NCBI GenBank assembly: GCA_003344405.1
Contig: NOWV01000044.1
Location: 62,001-126,000 of the forward strand
Reading direction: 5' to 3'
DNA from: Trichoplax sp. H2
Taxonomy: Eukaryota; Placozoa; Uniplacotomia; Trichoplacea
Length of the DNA stretch: 64,000 nt
The position numbers and the translations under genes were made by a program. The notes under the pieces were generated by a model, which saw only the letters and a list, made by a program, of their open reading frames with translations, was not told where the DNA came from and searched no databases. Of the stretch, positions 38,301 through 51,515 are shown piece by piece; position 1 is the first letter of the stretch; each line of letters opens with the position of its first letter.

Positions 38301-41300
38301 CTGCCTGATCTTATTGCTTCTGTAACTAAGTTATCGTTTGATGAAAAGTTAAAGGTGTACATTTTTGCCTTATATTCGATCAATTACTTTGTAAACTAAT
38401 ATTAATGAACATTACGAATGATAATTTATTATGAATGTATTTATTACATGTTTAATATAGATACTGAATGCAGTCGAAGTTGGGGATAGATTTAAAAAAA
38501 CTTTGCCGCTTTTATTGAAGCAAATTGAAGTATTAATAGCTTTTTGTTACATTTTATATTGGTTGTATAATATCAAAGTTTGACTCTATGTATACACTAT
38601 TAGTAGGAGTGTTGCTGAATTTTAATACGTGTATAAATTGTTGTTAGGGATTAAAATTGCTACAAAAGCATGGTTCAAGCAGTTCCACTCCACCTATAAT
38701 ATCCAAGAATAAAGTACAGGTATTTATTACTAGTCTACTGAAACAGGAATCAGGCATCAGAAATAACAACGGGCACTTATGAATTATTTACACAACCTGT
38801 TGTACGGAAGAAATTTATATAACACTTCGTAATTATAATCCTATGCACGTAAATTCTTTATCGGAAAACAATGCCTTATTTATCGCAGCCTTTAATGACC
38901 CCAACTCGAACAAGGGATTTAAACGATCTCGCTGATGAGCCAGAGGATGAAGTAGCGGAATTGCAACAAAAAATAAAGTATAATATATTAATGCGTAATC
39001 TATGACTATCTTATTATTGTACCAAATTTGATCTATTCTGCAATGACGACAATTTTATTGCGATTTTAGTAATGCTAATCTTCCTCCACCGGCACTTAAG
39101 GCAGCTAAAACTGAATTAAAGGTATTAATTTATTATTAATTTATTACGTGGTTCTTTTTTGTGATAGTATTATTTAAAATATCTAGAGATTAAAGAAAAT
39201 GCCCCCACAGCTGCCGGATTATAGTGTTACAAGGTAGTAAATTTATCGGTGATCCTATAATCGTAATCAATCTTTTTGTTGACATTCTCTTCCGCATATG
39301 ATGGTACTTTTATTTTCCGCTCTAAAAAATATTATTCACGAACCTATAATGCTCATAGAAATTATCTAGAATGGATGGTTGACCTGCCGTGGAAGAAATC
39401 AACGGAAGATAAATTAGACATTAATAAAGCAAAGTTAGTTACTGGCTATTAACGATACTTGAAGTATATTTTTTTAATACATAATTCAGCTGATGGTAGC
39501 TTATTGAATTTGTGTTCTAATTATCAACTAGGGTGGACTTAGATGACGATCATTTTGGCATGAAAGAACTAAAAAAACGCGTTTTGGAGTATTTAGCTGT
39601 CAGACAGTTAAGAAATGATTTAAAAGGTAAAATAGACATATATCACGCTGTTCTTTTGCCACAAAATAGCTGGAGATATGTCCGTGTTAACCAATTTTCT
39701 TCGTAATAGGACCGATTTTATGCTTCGTTGGTCCACCGGGCGTAGGTAAAACCAGTGTCGGCCGATCGATCGCAAAAACTTTGGGTAGAGAATTTTTAAG
39801 GTGAGTATAATGTAAAGACACTGTTTACCTTAAGTGATAATCTTGCTTTGTAATAAGTACTTTAATTTTTAATTTGTAGAATTTCTCTTGGAGGCGTCTC
39901 TGATCAATCCGAAATTAGAGGCCATAGGTCTGGAACATTGCTAAAAGAAGTATTATTCGTTAGTAATTAAGTAAGCAACCCTGTAATCTACATTTCTGTT
40001 TACTTGCAAGGCGTACCTATATAGGTTCAATGCCAGGCCGCATCATTCAAGGATTGAAAAATATTGGCGTTAATAATCCAGTATTCCTACTTGATGAAGT
40101 TGATAAATTGGTAGACTTAATTTCGTAGAGAAAGCTTCTGAAATAATAGATAAACTTTCTCAGAATGATTCTTCACTGCTTTAGAGTAAGGGAATTCATG
40201 GCGATCCTGCAGCTGCTCTTTTGGAAGTACTGGACCCTGAGCAGAATAATACATTCACCGATCAGTATCCTTTCATTTTAAATCATTTTATGAACAATTG
40301 CACAATTATAAAACTATATAATATTACGATCCTTAATCCAAGTTCTCATTTAGCTACCTCAATGTACCATTCGATCTGTCACAAGTAAATATTGATTTCA
40401 TGCTTTAAATTTTCTTGATATTATATCAGTTGGTAGTAAAGACTAATATGTTTTTTCCAATCCTAAACCTGAAAGGTGATGTTTATTGCCACTGCTAATA
40501 CTTTACACACTATACCTTCAGCTCTGTTAGATAGGATGGAGGTATAGTACTGGACCTGTACTAATTTATTGCTTTCATTTTTTGTATAATGCAGTTACAT
40601 CTACGTTTATGCAAAAAATTCATTCGGTTTTTAATTTATTGCCTGTAACAATAGGTAATAGAAGTACCTGGATATACTCAAGAAGAAAAAGTGGAAATTG
40701 GTGCCCGCCACTTGGTTGCGAAACAATTAACGGTATAACTATATTACTTACCCTTATCTATAAATATTTACTATTCGATTTATAAATGCAATGAATAATT
40801 TTATGATTCTGTAATAGCAACATGGTTTAAGAAATGACCAGCTTGAAATTCCAAGTGAAACAATTAAAGTTATAGGTATAACTAACATTCAAGTTGTGTT
40901 TGCATCGCTTTACAAATTAACTCTGTTATGAGGTCACTTTTAAAATATAACGATATACTAACATGTACTCAAATTACAGTTTCCCGTTATACTCGTGAAG
41001 CTGGTGTGCGCTCACTAGAACGAAAATTAGGAGCAATTTGTAGAGCTGCAGCTATTAAGGTAAGGAACGAAATCTTATTAAAGAGCGGAGGTCCGAACTG
41101 ATGGCTAAAAATATGCCTTGCGTCAAAAGATTGCTGAGCGGTCAATAGGTACTTCTGAGGACAGGAATAAAGATAAGATAAAAGAACCAGCAATCCATCA
41201 GAGTAGTGATATATCGAATTCTATCGTCGTTGATGAAAGTGCTTTGAAAGAAATACTTGGTGTAAGTTGGACTTTAATCACTTTGCACGTTGTTGACTTA

Positions 41301-43227
41301 CACTAATTTCCATTAACTGCGTATGGAGAATCTAATTATTCATTCAATATTTAGCCTCATATTTATGAACATGAGGCATCGCAGCGCCTTACCTCACCTG
41401 GAATTGCAGTTGGTAGGTTCTGACTTTGCTTTCAAATCGGTAGCACTTACAAATGTTAAAATTACTAAACAAAAGTAATTTATAGGCTTAGCTTGGACCC
41501 CTATGGGCGGTGAAATTTTATTTGTCGAAGCTAGCAAAATGATCGGTGATGGTAAATTGAAGTTGACTGGACAATTAGGTAAATATACAGTTTTGATGGC
41601 AGCGTATAGTAGAATGACCAGAAAAATGATAAGCCCCCCCCCATTATTTTGCATTGAACGGCCGCCAGGCATCTCTCTCTCTTTCTAGTAGAACTTGATA
41701 TTAATTGCTTGATATATTAAAGATTTAATATTTTCTACTTTGACTTCATGGTTTGTAATAAAGGATGTCTGTCTCCAAATACTATTCACTTACACACAAG
41801 AATTAACACAATAACTCGAGCTTAGGATAAGCCTTTATTACGAATTTAATTATAGTAATAGTGATTATCTCACGGTCTAGTATGGCACTTTGTTAGAAAT
41901 TGTACCATGCGAGCCCAGCAATAACATCTATGTGAAGGTTACTTCACTACTTGGTTATAATTTATTCATTGGATATTATTAATAATTGCATCAGGTGACG
42001 TAATGAGAGAGTCCGCATATCTAGCTCTTACTTGGCTTAAAAGTCATCCAGATCAGGTTAGTGGCATACGCATATAGATAGCGTAATCAGTTTTGATAGC
42101 TAATCAATCACGACAAAGAGCTGTAAAACAAATTACCTAATTTTATTTCCTTTCAGAGATACTGTAGTCTCGATGGTACTTTTTTATACACCTTAATTTG
42201 CTATTACTAATGTTATCTTCATTTCTGGGTAGTGTGGTTTATCAAAGAATGATAGTGAATCAATGAACAAGCTCGATATTCACATCCATTTTCCTGCAGG
42301 AGCTGTTGAGAAAGATGGACCATCAGCTGGTATAACCATAACCACGGTGCTCGTATCACTGTTTAGGTACAATTAAATATGCAATAATTTATACTTATTG
42401 AAGCCATGGTTAGACAATTACTTTAACCTATAAGGATACTGTAACTCGTTTTTGACTTCTGATCTAATGATTTACTTTTGTTTATTTATATTCTTGTAAT
42501 GTACGCAATAGTGCTAAATGCGTTCGCTCAGATACGGCAATGACAGGAGAGATAACTTTGCGTGGACAAGTACTACCTGTATGCTAATAGTTACATGTTT
42601 TTATTAATCATACAAGTTGTTGTAGTAATTTATTATATTTTTGAGCATACATTTCAAGTATTTGGTACTTTCCTAATTCACTATGTATTGCTCTTAAATT
42701 AGGTTGGGGGTATTAAAGAGAAATCACTAGCAGCCCATCGCGCAGGCATCAAAAGGGTAATCATTCCGCAACGGAATTTGAAAGTAAGTGATTAAACTAG
42801 AAATTACTTTCAATTTTTGTTAGTATTGGTTTGATACTATGACTACATGCACGTGTCTGTACTCTGTACAGTGTACATTAAGCGATCTTTCTAAGGCTTT
42901 AGTACGTTTTACAATATTTTGTTTTAGAGTTGAAGATATGATGTGCAACTCCTTTTTGTAAAAAAATATACAATTTTTGACATGTAGCTATCAGCAATTA
43001 TAATCTTAGATATTCTACGTGTTTTGCTTTAGGATTTAGAAGATGTTCCAGAAAACGTTAAGGTTTGCTATTTATTTGATCGTTTAAATAAAATGAACTA
43101 CATAGTAACCTGACTGTCTTTGAAACAACAGAAAGACGTTAAATTTATTCCGGTAAAGCGAATTGAAGATGCCTTGGAGGCCGCTTTTATAAGTCAGTTT
43201 CCTTTTAAGCCTGATAGTAGGTTATAG
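35364..43227 (+). CDS. LONP2: Peroxisomal Lon protease (LONP2), complete
   Basis: ATP-dependent serine protease of the peroxisomal matrix that degrades damaged or processed enzymes. I reconstruct 30 in-frame exons (826 aa; human about 850): 35364-35473, 37377-37464, 37634-37820, 37984-38111, 38271-38354, 38461-38529, 38648-38719, 38889-38977, 39070-39121, 39187-39233, 39359-39433, 39532-39626, 39710-39800, 39880-39927, 40011-40110, 40185-40264, 40354-40384, 40476-40541, 40655-40732, 40818-40875, 40980-41059, 41130-41261, 41355-41412, 41486-41578, 41995-42056, 42233-42366, 42512-42578, 42703-42783, 43033-43062, 43132-43227. The N-terminal Lon domain includes LLLTGLCRF. Walker A GPPGVGKT is about residues 373-380 and Walker B VFLLDE ends at 441. 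The catalytic dyad is Ser722 in DGPSAG and Lys763 in VGGIKEK. The C-terminus SRL is a type-1 peroxisomal signal. The start is fixed by an in-frame stop at 35283 with no earlier ATG. Confidence 0.97.
35474..37376 (+). other. Long first intron of LONP2
   Basis: This 1.9-kb intron is far longer than the other LONP2 introns (about 65-420 bp). It has no recognisable exon on either strand and a few CAGTACTGTA motifs, for example near 36557. As the first intron it could hold regulatory sites, but nothing specific is visible. Confidence 0.6.
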
Positions 43228-44756
43228 CCTCGTACTTTTGTATCAACAATAGTAATAGCAATTGATTATCAGTTGAAAGTTTGGTGAATCAACGTGGCAT
43301 TCAACGAAATATTATATCATCTTTAGTATAACCGATTTTGGTTGTAGGTGATACCTTAGCAGTTCGATGTTTTAATGTACTACTGCAGCTTAATAATTTC
43401 ATAGCGTAAGCTCCTCGCTCTTAGTATAGCAAAATTAATTCATGGTTAACTACACTAACACTGATATATTCTTGTACTGCAATGGTAGATTTAAAATATG
43501 TGAACATTTTATTTTTATTTGATGTTATAAGTACTACAGGATTATCATGTAAAACGGTTACAATTGCTTAATGTTTAATACCTAATATTCTACTTATGAT
43601 AATACAGTACTTCACTTGATCAAATTTAATTTATCAATTGATGCGCTCTTATCCTGAAAACGTTTAGTATAAATTTTATGCTTCTAATGCTTTGCATAGC
43701 CTGTATTTGTCTACGATTACAAAATAAACCGATAACATTTTCATCACTAAACTGGTCTTAAGGTATTCAATCATGTAATACGACTATTGCATTCTTTTGG
43801 TGTTACGTGTGTTTTTATCAATTTTCCCCTCTAAATATGATATTGTTGATTATTCTTCTATCATAAAGACGAAGACACAGTATAGAATATGATTGATCAT
43901 GTCAGTTTGCAGTGAACTACATTTCTGCCCAAGAACCTGCATAACAAGGGGGAAGCGCTTAGCATAAAGTATATACTGTGTAGAATTGACTGCACAATCA
44001 ATTATAGCATTTAACTTGACGCTTCTGAAATGGTGCTGTTCCTAAGTTTAAAGACAAAACCTATTCATAACATTCATTTATTGTCAATAATTCTAATCTG
44101 AAGAAGTTAAGGATATTACGTAAATTACAATATGACATAGAATTAATTCTCGTAGCGCAAACTTGGTAAGGCTACAAAAACTTGAAAGCAAGTTAGTTAA
44201 CTAAATTAATGAATTCCTACATAATACTTCCTACTTACAGCTAAATCTAGCAAAGTGGGTACTTTAAAACCTGCGGTAAGTTAGATTTATGATAGTACCA
44301 GAAATAGTTTAAAACAATCACTAAAAAGATTATCGATATTTAACATTATAATACTGACTCAAGTAATTTATCCTTATGGCCGCATTATTACGGGTATTAA
44401 TCCAAGTCACTATTACCATAATGCATTTTTACGCTATATTTCATACTTTTTAGCATCATGATTTTAAAAGGTTGGACAAGAGGCGGCAGCAGTAAATCAA
44501 AGTTACCAGTTCAAATTACTATTAAATAATGATTCAAATTTTTAGTTACTACCCACACCTATATCACTGAATCACAGATTCTATAATAATATGGTACTAA
44601 ATCGTTAATGGCAGTTATTAACGAAAAGATAGTAGATACCGATAATAACTACTTGTAAAATGAACGTTGCCAAAACAGATAGATGTAATTAAGATTCCAT
44701 AAGCGCAATTAGCGAAGATTAAAGCTTGATAGTAAGTCTTGTTAAATTAACTGTAT
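43228..44756. other. Convergent intergenic region between LONP2 and PIP4P
   Basis: About 1.5 kb between two converging stop codons, so it must contain both 3' UTRs. An AATAAA near 43723 on the plus strand could end the LONP2 transcript. No gene recognised. Confidence 0.5.
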
Positions 44757-46386
44757 CTAAGCCATGCTGGTATTCCCGCCGTCATTGTCGTCTTGGCCTC
44801 CATCTCTATTACGCTGAGTAATAGGATAACTTACTTTCATACAGGCAAAGAACATACCACGCAATATATTCAATAAGCCAACAATGAATGCACCTATCAA
44901 TCATACATATAAGTTGAATAGTTATGTTAAGCACAATTCAATCGCTTGCTATTTACTATTATATTGAATTTAGATGTGCAATCATTTGATTCGACTGACC
45001 GATATAAATAGTGTAATAACCGCCATATTGACTTGCAGCGAAATACGTACTGACCTAGTTTACATGTATAAATCACATCAATTACTCGAAGAATATAAAA
45101 TTATTAGTTGTACAATTTTTAAAAGGAATAAAGAGGAAGCTAGGCGTAGTAAGTATTTAGTAATTGGATAATTTTTGATAAAACTCACAATTAAAATAAT
45201 GCCAATAACGATGAAAAGTACTCCAACAGATATATAGACGCTTGCTCTTCTCTTAGCATATTGTGGTCCAGGCGATGAGCTAATAAGAACAATGAAACTT
45301 TAATCTACTAGATTATTTTCAAGACTGGTCTTGATTAAGATCTTTACTACTCACATTCGCTGACAGTGAGAGCACCGTACGGAAACATTGGTTCTGTTAA
45401 ACTACAAGATGAAACCAAATAAAATACGTCAATAAAAAAATCTTGAAGTAGAATTTGTTTCATTAATTATTTCAAATTATTTGCAAGATATTTCTCATCG
45501 CTATTTTGGATACTTTTATCGAAATAGAAGCATAAACGTACAAAGAATTCATGTTGACAATGACCACAGCTGTATCGTATCCCAGATAGGACTATGGGAA
45601 TACCACGCGAAAGGGTGAAAATCGGTGCACTTGCTGCGTTGACCGTGGTAACATAATTGCTAATACAAGTAGACACATAAAACAATCAATATCAGCTATC
45701 GTAAACTAATCAATCTATTTTGTTCCAGCATACCAATTTGATCTAGGACATCTGACACGGGCAGCATCTTTATTACAGATAAGAAGACAATTACAGACAC
45801 AGCGAATATATTTTTTACCCTCGGGAGGATCTTTGACAGGCTAGAATTATTTAATGAATCAATCAAGCAAAGCAATCAATTTTAATCATCTGATAGTAGA
45901 ATATATCAAAGATAATGAAAATAAAGAGATGACGAGTAGTCGTCAATTATTTTAGTGTAGCACTGAGCTACTATTAATCGCAAATGACCATTACTATAGC
46001 AATTTGGTCAACCTAAAAAATTTATACTATGGCCTACAATGGTCAGTTTGATTGCCATGTACTGAAAATTAAATAACATGTTTCTGATTGTCACTATAAT
46101 TTACTACATACTAATCAATTCTAACTTACCGATAATTCATTGCATTTTTCACATTTTACGGCGTGTTGATCACGACGAGTAGAAATATCAATTAAGTGTT
46201 GACAGACTTTGCATACTAAAACAGTTCTTTCCCCTTCTTTCGTAGAATGACTGTAAGAAGGTGGTGGTTCGACAGGCGTAGAAGATGAATGAATTCCTCC
46301 AGACAAGGGTGGCGGTAGCAATGAATCATCTTGACCCGACAGTGGAGGAAGTGGAGGGAGTTGGTTGTCTGATTGTTCCGATGGGC
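44757..46386 (-). CDS. PIP4P: Type I/II phosphatidylinositol-4,5-bisphosphate 4-phosphatase (TMEM55 family)
   Basis: Exons in coding order: 46130-46386, 45734-45840, 45542-45659, 45355-45401, 45189-45279, 45000-45054, 44757-44893 (stop TAG). The family removes the 4-phosphate of PI(4,5)P2 on late endosomes and lysosomes. Seen in order: a Pro-rich N-terminus with EPPPSY, a CKVCQ...CEKCNE cysteine motif, [19 protein letters not shown], then CNKDAAR, which fits the family's CX5R catalytic motif. SCGHCQHEF and RCSHCQRM follow, then two membrane helices (about 45189-45279, and 44835-45054 across two exons), ending in MKVSYP like the human RVSYP tail. The first coding exon is not certain. The exon at 46386 starts in phase 1, and a 16-nt exon at 46448-46463 (MMPSP) would fit the phase but has a weak GT donor; with it the protein is 275 aa. 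The paralogue type (1 or 2) cannot be assigned. Confidence 0.93.
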
Positions 46387-46463
46387 CTATTAAATAGTGA
46401 AATGAATGCAGAGAGTCAATTTATATTGCAATTTAATTTCTGGTAACGCGGCGAAGGCATCAT

Positions 46464-49400
46464 TTGCGCATTCCATATCAATAATAGAAAGAAGTATTAC
46501 TATCTTGTTATTATTCATGGTTTCATATTGTTATAGCATCATTTTAATGTGGTTAGTCATGATGGTTATGGCTTCTACCATGACAAAAATATCTTGAGAT
46601 ACCTTTTTTTAAACATTATTATACAGCAGATGAGCAATTTTTTTTTAAATAGGCAACTATCCAAGTTGGCATTATTGAAGTTACGAATAAATTGATGTGC
46701 AAGCAAGCTTACAAGGATGATCTCATGCCAATCTGCTGTTATTATTTTAATAAAAGATACAACTATTTTAAACAGAGAATGATAATAACGCCATTATTAA
46801 CTTAGCTAGCAATTCGATAGTTGGAAATGAGGAATCAACGGGTATACTTGAGGACTCGATATTGCCAATGGGTAGAATGAACGATTGTACTGTGATCAAT
46901 CGTGAAATATGACAAAGCAATCCATTGCTATAATCTATCCCTTAAGGCGGTACAAATATACATGTAGAATTAACAGTTGACATGGATACTCCATTTAATT
47001 TAAAAAATATCCACAAGTCAATAAGGAGGAGGATTTTTTATTGCTTTTTTAATGATTAATGACCAATCTCTTTCAAACATTAAATTTACTATACTACTGG
47101 TAGGAGCTTCTTGTTCTAAGAATAATAATCATAATAAAATGTTGGCAACGTGAAACCTTGTGATGTTCCATAGAGATTTGCACTATTTTTATAACATCGT
47201 TGTCAGTAGCAGTCATTAATTATTATTGACCAAATGCGGACTGTAATTGGATAAAAGTATAAAAAATTTTTGATATTTGCCCATAGGAAATTAGGAATAG
47301 AAGAGATACCGCTAATATTTGAATAGTCAATTCAATATAGCATAAAAACTTGCAATTCAATTATTAATTACGTAGAGGTCAATACATTTCTTTTTACTAT
47401 AGTCTTTTAGTCATTTATATGACTATGTATACGCGTATATCCAATCCTCTTATTGAATTTAGTTTGTAAAACTGTTTTTTTCTGATTGCTAAGGTGATAA
47501 AACTACTACTGTACAGTGCCTATGTAGGGAAAAAGACTCTGCTCCATCGTCTGTTGAATATTACTGTAGTGATAGGGTGATTAACATCCTTGGTTATTGA
47601 TATCTAAACGGTGATATCGATATTAGCGTTTTTTTTCTTCATTCGTAAACTCCGAATTCATTCAATATTACTCCCTTATGGCATTGGGCAATTACAAGCA
47701 ATCATTGAAAATGATCATCCCTGCTAGACATCGATTCAAAGGCATATTGCTATCCAATATTGCACCATCTTCAAAATACGTTGATAGAAAATGGGCTTGC
47801 AGTCTTCTTAACAGTCAAATGCAATGAATTCTATTCATTTCAAGAGTATTATGATTATAATCTTTACAGTAAATAAGCGAATTCACTAGTCGAATTGGAC
47901 TTCAAATACACCATTATAACAGGCTATCCATCAATTTCCTTCGATATTGTTGAATGGCTGAGTAGGGGTTATTTGGATTAATAGTAAAAAGTCTAAAAAC
48001 ATGTTACTGTCATGATGGAATATCTCATTATCTTAGACATCAATAAAGTCAATGAATACTATTTCAAATGTGCATTACATGACCTTTGACGTTGAACATT
48101 GATCGAATTATTTTGATCTTACTTATACGAGTATGTTAATATTACAGTGATGACGATATCGGGCTATCGCCAATCTAGGAATCGTTAGCTAGGTAGCAAC
48201 CATTTTGTTGATGCCTTTTTAGTCTGTGTATCAAAGAGTTTAGCTACTTATCAAGTCGATAGTTACTATACTGTACAAAGCAAAGAATGAACAATTCATT
48301 TCATCCTCATTGAACGATATACGAATTTTCCTTTAGCGCTCCCATTTCAATTGATGTTGAGTAATGTGATAGCGCATTTATCTGCTCTGCTTGATGTGGA
48401 TTGAAAATACTTTCTAGTGGATAGAGGAGTTCCAATCTGTTGCTCGATCTATGTATTTGACGATAGATGCTCAACAACCATTTCATTGAGTTTGTTGATG
48501 TTGGAACAAGTCGTAACCATGATATTTACTGAAGCATGTGATATCCATGGAGCAAGAAATATTACGATCAGCGGCGTTATTGACGATAAAACTGATCATG
48601 AATGCATTAGAAATAATGCAACGAGTAAACCCTTCATTGACTTTGTGATTTGCTTGGTTATAAAACGGTACAGGCAATTCTTTTTAGCGGTTAACAAATT
48701 TTACTTTATTGCTTTCATCGATTGGATTGATGGAATAAAAAAAGATTCCTTTTTTTTCATCGCTAACGTAGTACTACTTTGTGTGGTTTATAATATGTTT
48801 TTTAATTGCTAGTACAGTATATGAATATTAGCAATAACTATGATTACTAGATGTGTTTCTACTTGACTAGAGTTGGCTCTATTCGAATAGTGCATCTCCA
48901 CGCGTACTCGTATAGAATGCGTACATTAATTCATACCGTAAATGTACATGATGAAGATACAAAGTACAACTTGAAATTGTTCTCGGTTATATTCAGGTGC
49001 AACGAATTAAAATTGTATTTTAGCTAGTATAAGGGAAAAAGTCTATTAACACGTATATGGTGAAGCTGCAAAGTACAACTTGAAATGGTTACCGGCTATA
49101 GGCCCGGTAGAATGACTACCTTGAAAGTTATTTTAGCAGGAGTAACCATACAGTATTAGGGGAAAAGGCATTTGTATCCTTTTGGAGAATTGGCTTCATT
49201 CATGACTGAAGTAGAGTAGCAAGAAAGCCTAGGAAAAGAGTTAGGTCTAACCGATATCACAGTAACCATTCAATTTGTGGCTGTTAAAATTTTACATTCA
49301 GTTTTGCAGAGTTATAGACGGACCAAGGACAGTATGCTATCTACCATCTACTTCGTAGAGCCATTACTGGCAATTCTATTCTTATTTTAACCGGAGATTG

Positions 49401-50223
49401 TGGCCATCCTAAACTAGCATGTATACTACTTTTAAACGAATAATTGTAGCCAACACTGCAAGCAGCTAGTCTAACTCAATGGACTGCTATTTCCATTTTA
49501 TTTCAAGAAGGAAAATCAAATCCATACTTTATCTGTCTAATAATTGTGCGCGCGACATAATAGACTAGTAAGAAAATTAGAAATGGTCGTCTATTGCATA
49601 TGCTGAATCAGTGCCTTTTTTCCGACTATCTAGGATGACATTACAGTAGTTGGTTATGGATTTAGAGTGGAATTGCCTTGTATGTGCAAAGATTCGCTAA
49701 GAATTCTACTCCATACGCCCGTATCATGGCTGATATATGGGGGGAATAAATATTTTATGACGATTGAAAAAACCGACAAGAAAATGCACGTCGAAAGGGG
49801 AGGGGGAAGTACAGTATTCCATTACTAGAGTAGGATAAAATGTAGGTACTTCTTACCAAGGATGAAAAGGTACAGTAAATCGATCTGTAATGCCAGTATT
49901 GGCCAAGATAGAGTCAAAGAGATGCTGTAAAATAAGAAAAGGCTATTCTATTCCTTTTTTTTCTTTCTTCCTCCAGTCCTGTCATCCTTTTTCATCCTAC
50001 TAGAGTAATAAGATGAGACTCATTTTCCGACATTGCTCCATTCTATCATCGTAAACGGTTGAACGTAAGAAAGATGGAAATAATCGCTAGGCAACCGATG
50101 GCATTCTACCTAAAACTTGTGTTGTCCATTTTCATGTGCGTATTTTAGCGTTTAAAAAAGTTTCCTTCCGATCATCATTGGCCTATAGCATAGCCATTAT
50201 GGTGGCCATTCTGCCCTTGATGT
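46464..50223. other. Intergenic region upstream of PIP4P
   Basis: Should contain the PIP4P promoter and possibly its first exon. A 131-codon frame at 48417-48812 has no recognisable domain and is treated as chance. A short frame at about 49309-49390 follows a good acceptor and reads like a terminal exon, but no partner exon was found. No gene is claimed. Confidence 0.4.
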
Positions 50224-51060
50224 AGATTGTCAAGCGTCAAGAAGAAATGGTCTAATCCAATTGCCATGATTGGATTGAAGAGAGTGCATGGCTCCCTTCC
50301 AGTCAGGCTATTGCAGTCTTGAATACTCGATTCTCCTTGATATGGAGAATACTACCAGTCCTAACTGAATGTTAGTGACACTAGCCTAAATTGATTTTGT
50401 ATTTTCTTTAATTACTGGGGGAAGAGAGAATATTTTGAGACTTTCGTTTTGTCATGATTGTACCCCATGACGGCAACGCATACTGACAGATTGTCAAGCG
50501 TCAAGAAGAAATGGCCTAATCCAACTGCCAAGATTGGATTGAAGAGAGTGCAGTAAAATAAACATCATGGCGTTAGCTTGGAGTCAGGCTATGGCAGTCT
50601 TGGATGCTCGATTCTCCATGACATGGAGAACATTAACAGTCCGAACTGAATGTTAGTCATGCTAGCCTGAATTGATTTTGTATTTTGTAAATGGGAAAAG
50701 GGTGCAGTAAAATAACATCATATCATTTACCTTGGAGCCAGGCCATGGCAGTCTTGGATACTCGATTCTCCCTGACATGGAGAACATTAACAGTCCGAAC
50801 TGAATGTTAGTTATACTAGCCTGAATTGATTTTGTATTTTCTGAATAGGGAATGGAGAATACGGAGAATCCTAGTTATGACAATATGAATACTATGATTG
50901 CTCCTGATGGAGAAATCATCCCCGTCCTAACTGAATGTTCGTCATACTCGACTCGATTGATTTTGCATTTCGTGAATGGGGAAGAGAGAATGTTTTCGAC
51001 TTTGGTTTTGTCGTGTTGGTATGATGGCGGCACTTATTGGCAGCCAGGGCGTTGTCGACT
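50224..51060. repeat. Four-unit diverged duplication
   Basis: The landmark CTGAATGTT lies at about 50366, 50647, 50801 and 50932 (spacing 281, 154, 131). Units 1 and 2 share the long start AGATTGTCAAGCGTCAAG at 50224 and 50488. Units 2 and 3 share GTGCAGTAAAATAA..CATCAT and TGGCAGTCTTGGAT.CTCGA. Units 1 and 4 share the tail GGGGAAGAGAGAAT.TTTT followed by a TTT.GTTTTGTC segment, which units 2 and 3 lack. The pattern suggests a longer original unit, with deletions in the middle copies. Confidence 0.75.
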
Positions 51061-51100
51061 GGATAGTAAACTCTTTCATCGACAGTTCTCTACCCTATAG
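50852..51100 (+). CDS. Unrecognised 82-codon open frame in the last repeat unit
   Basis: Starts MENTENPSYDNMNT and ends CRLDSKLFHRQFSTL. It has acidic and polar composition unlike the T-rich chance frames nearby, but no known domain. The equivalent positions in units 1-3 carry stops (the CTGAATGTTAG version reads into TAG), so either this is the one copy that kept its frame or the frame is accidental. No signal peptide or membrane segment. Confidence 0.2.
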   Translation: MENTENPSYDNMNTMIAPDGEIIPVLTECSSYSTRLILHFVNGEERMFSTLVLSCWYDGGTYWQPGRCRLDSKLFHRQFSTL

Positions 51101-51515
51101 CAACAAGATGGCGGAAGGGAAGTGGACCAAAAATGGGAGAGATTGAAAGTAAACAAGGTTGCCCGTATCTACGGTAAAAAATGCACGACTGGCAGTGTGT
51201 ATGGTATGAATCAATGTGGTGAATGCGTACCACGACTGTCGTCATGCAAGCAATACCATGTTTTTCTACACATCCAATAAGAGAAAATAATTTTCATCGT
51301 CGATCGATTTACCGCTACCCAACCTGTCATCATCAAAGTAGGATAACGATGAAAGATGATGAAAAGAGCGAGTAGTTGATGATTGGTTTGGATCGCTGTA
51401 AAAGAGACTCCGTTGTGATAGACCCTATTGGACAAGAGTAGCGTAGGCTAGCAAGAAAAGGCAGCACTGGAAGTGATGGAAAACTTGCATGAAAATAGAA
51501 AGATGCGTTGTCTGC

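Noticed and set aside
41394-41688. Open frames of 61 and 92 codons on both strands
   Set aside because: Shadow of LONP2 exons 41355-41412 and 41486-41578; the plus frame contains exon 24 but runs on into intron.
42157-42230. Possible extra LONP2 exon starting AGATACTG after a good acceptor
   Set aside because: None of its donors gives a phase compatible with the next exon at 42233, while direct splicing 42056-42233 keeps frame.
44820-44834. GTAAGT after ATGAAA in PIP4P as a donor
   Set aside because: Reading through gives KVSYP, matching the conserved family C-terminus, then a stop at 44757, so it is coding rather than intron.
48417-48812. 131-codon plus-strand open frame
   Set aside because: No domain, T-rich hydrophobic composition and no neighbouring exons; fits chance in AT-rich DNA.
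49309-49390. Frame after a good acceptor that reads like a last exon (SYRRTKDSM...)
   Set aside because: Only 26 codons, no partner exon or homology; kept only as a note.
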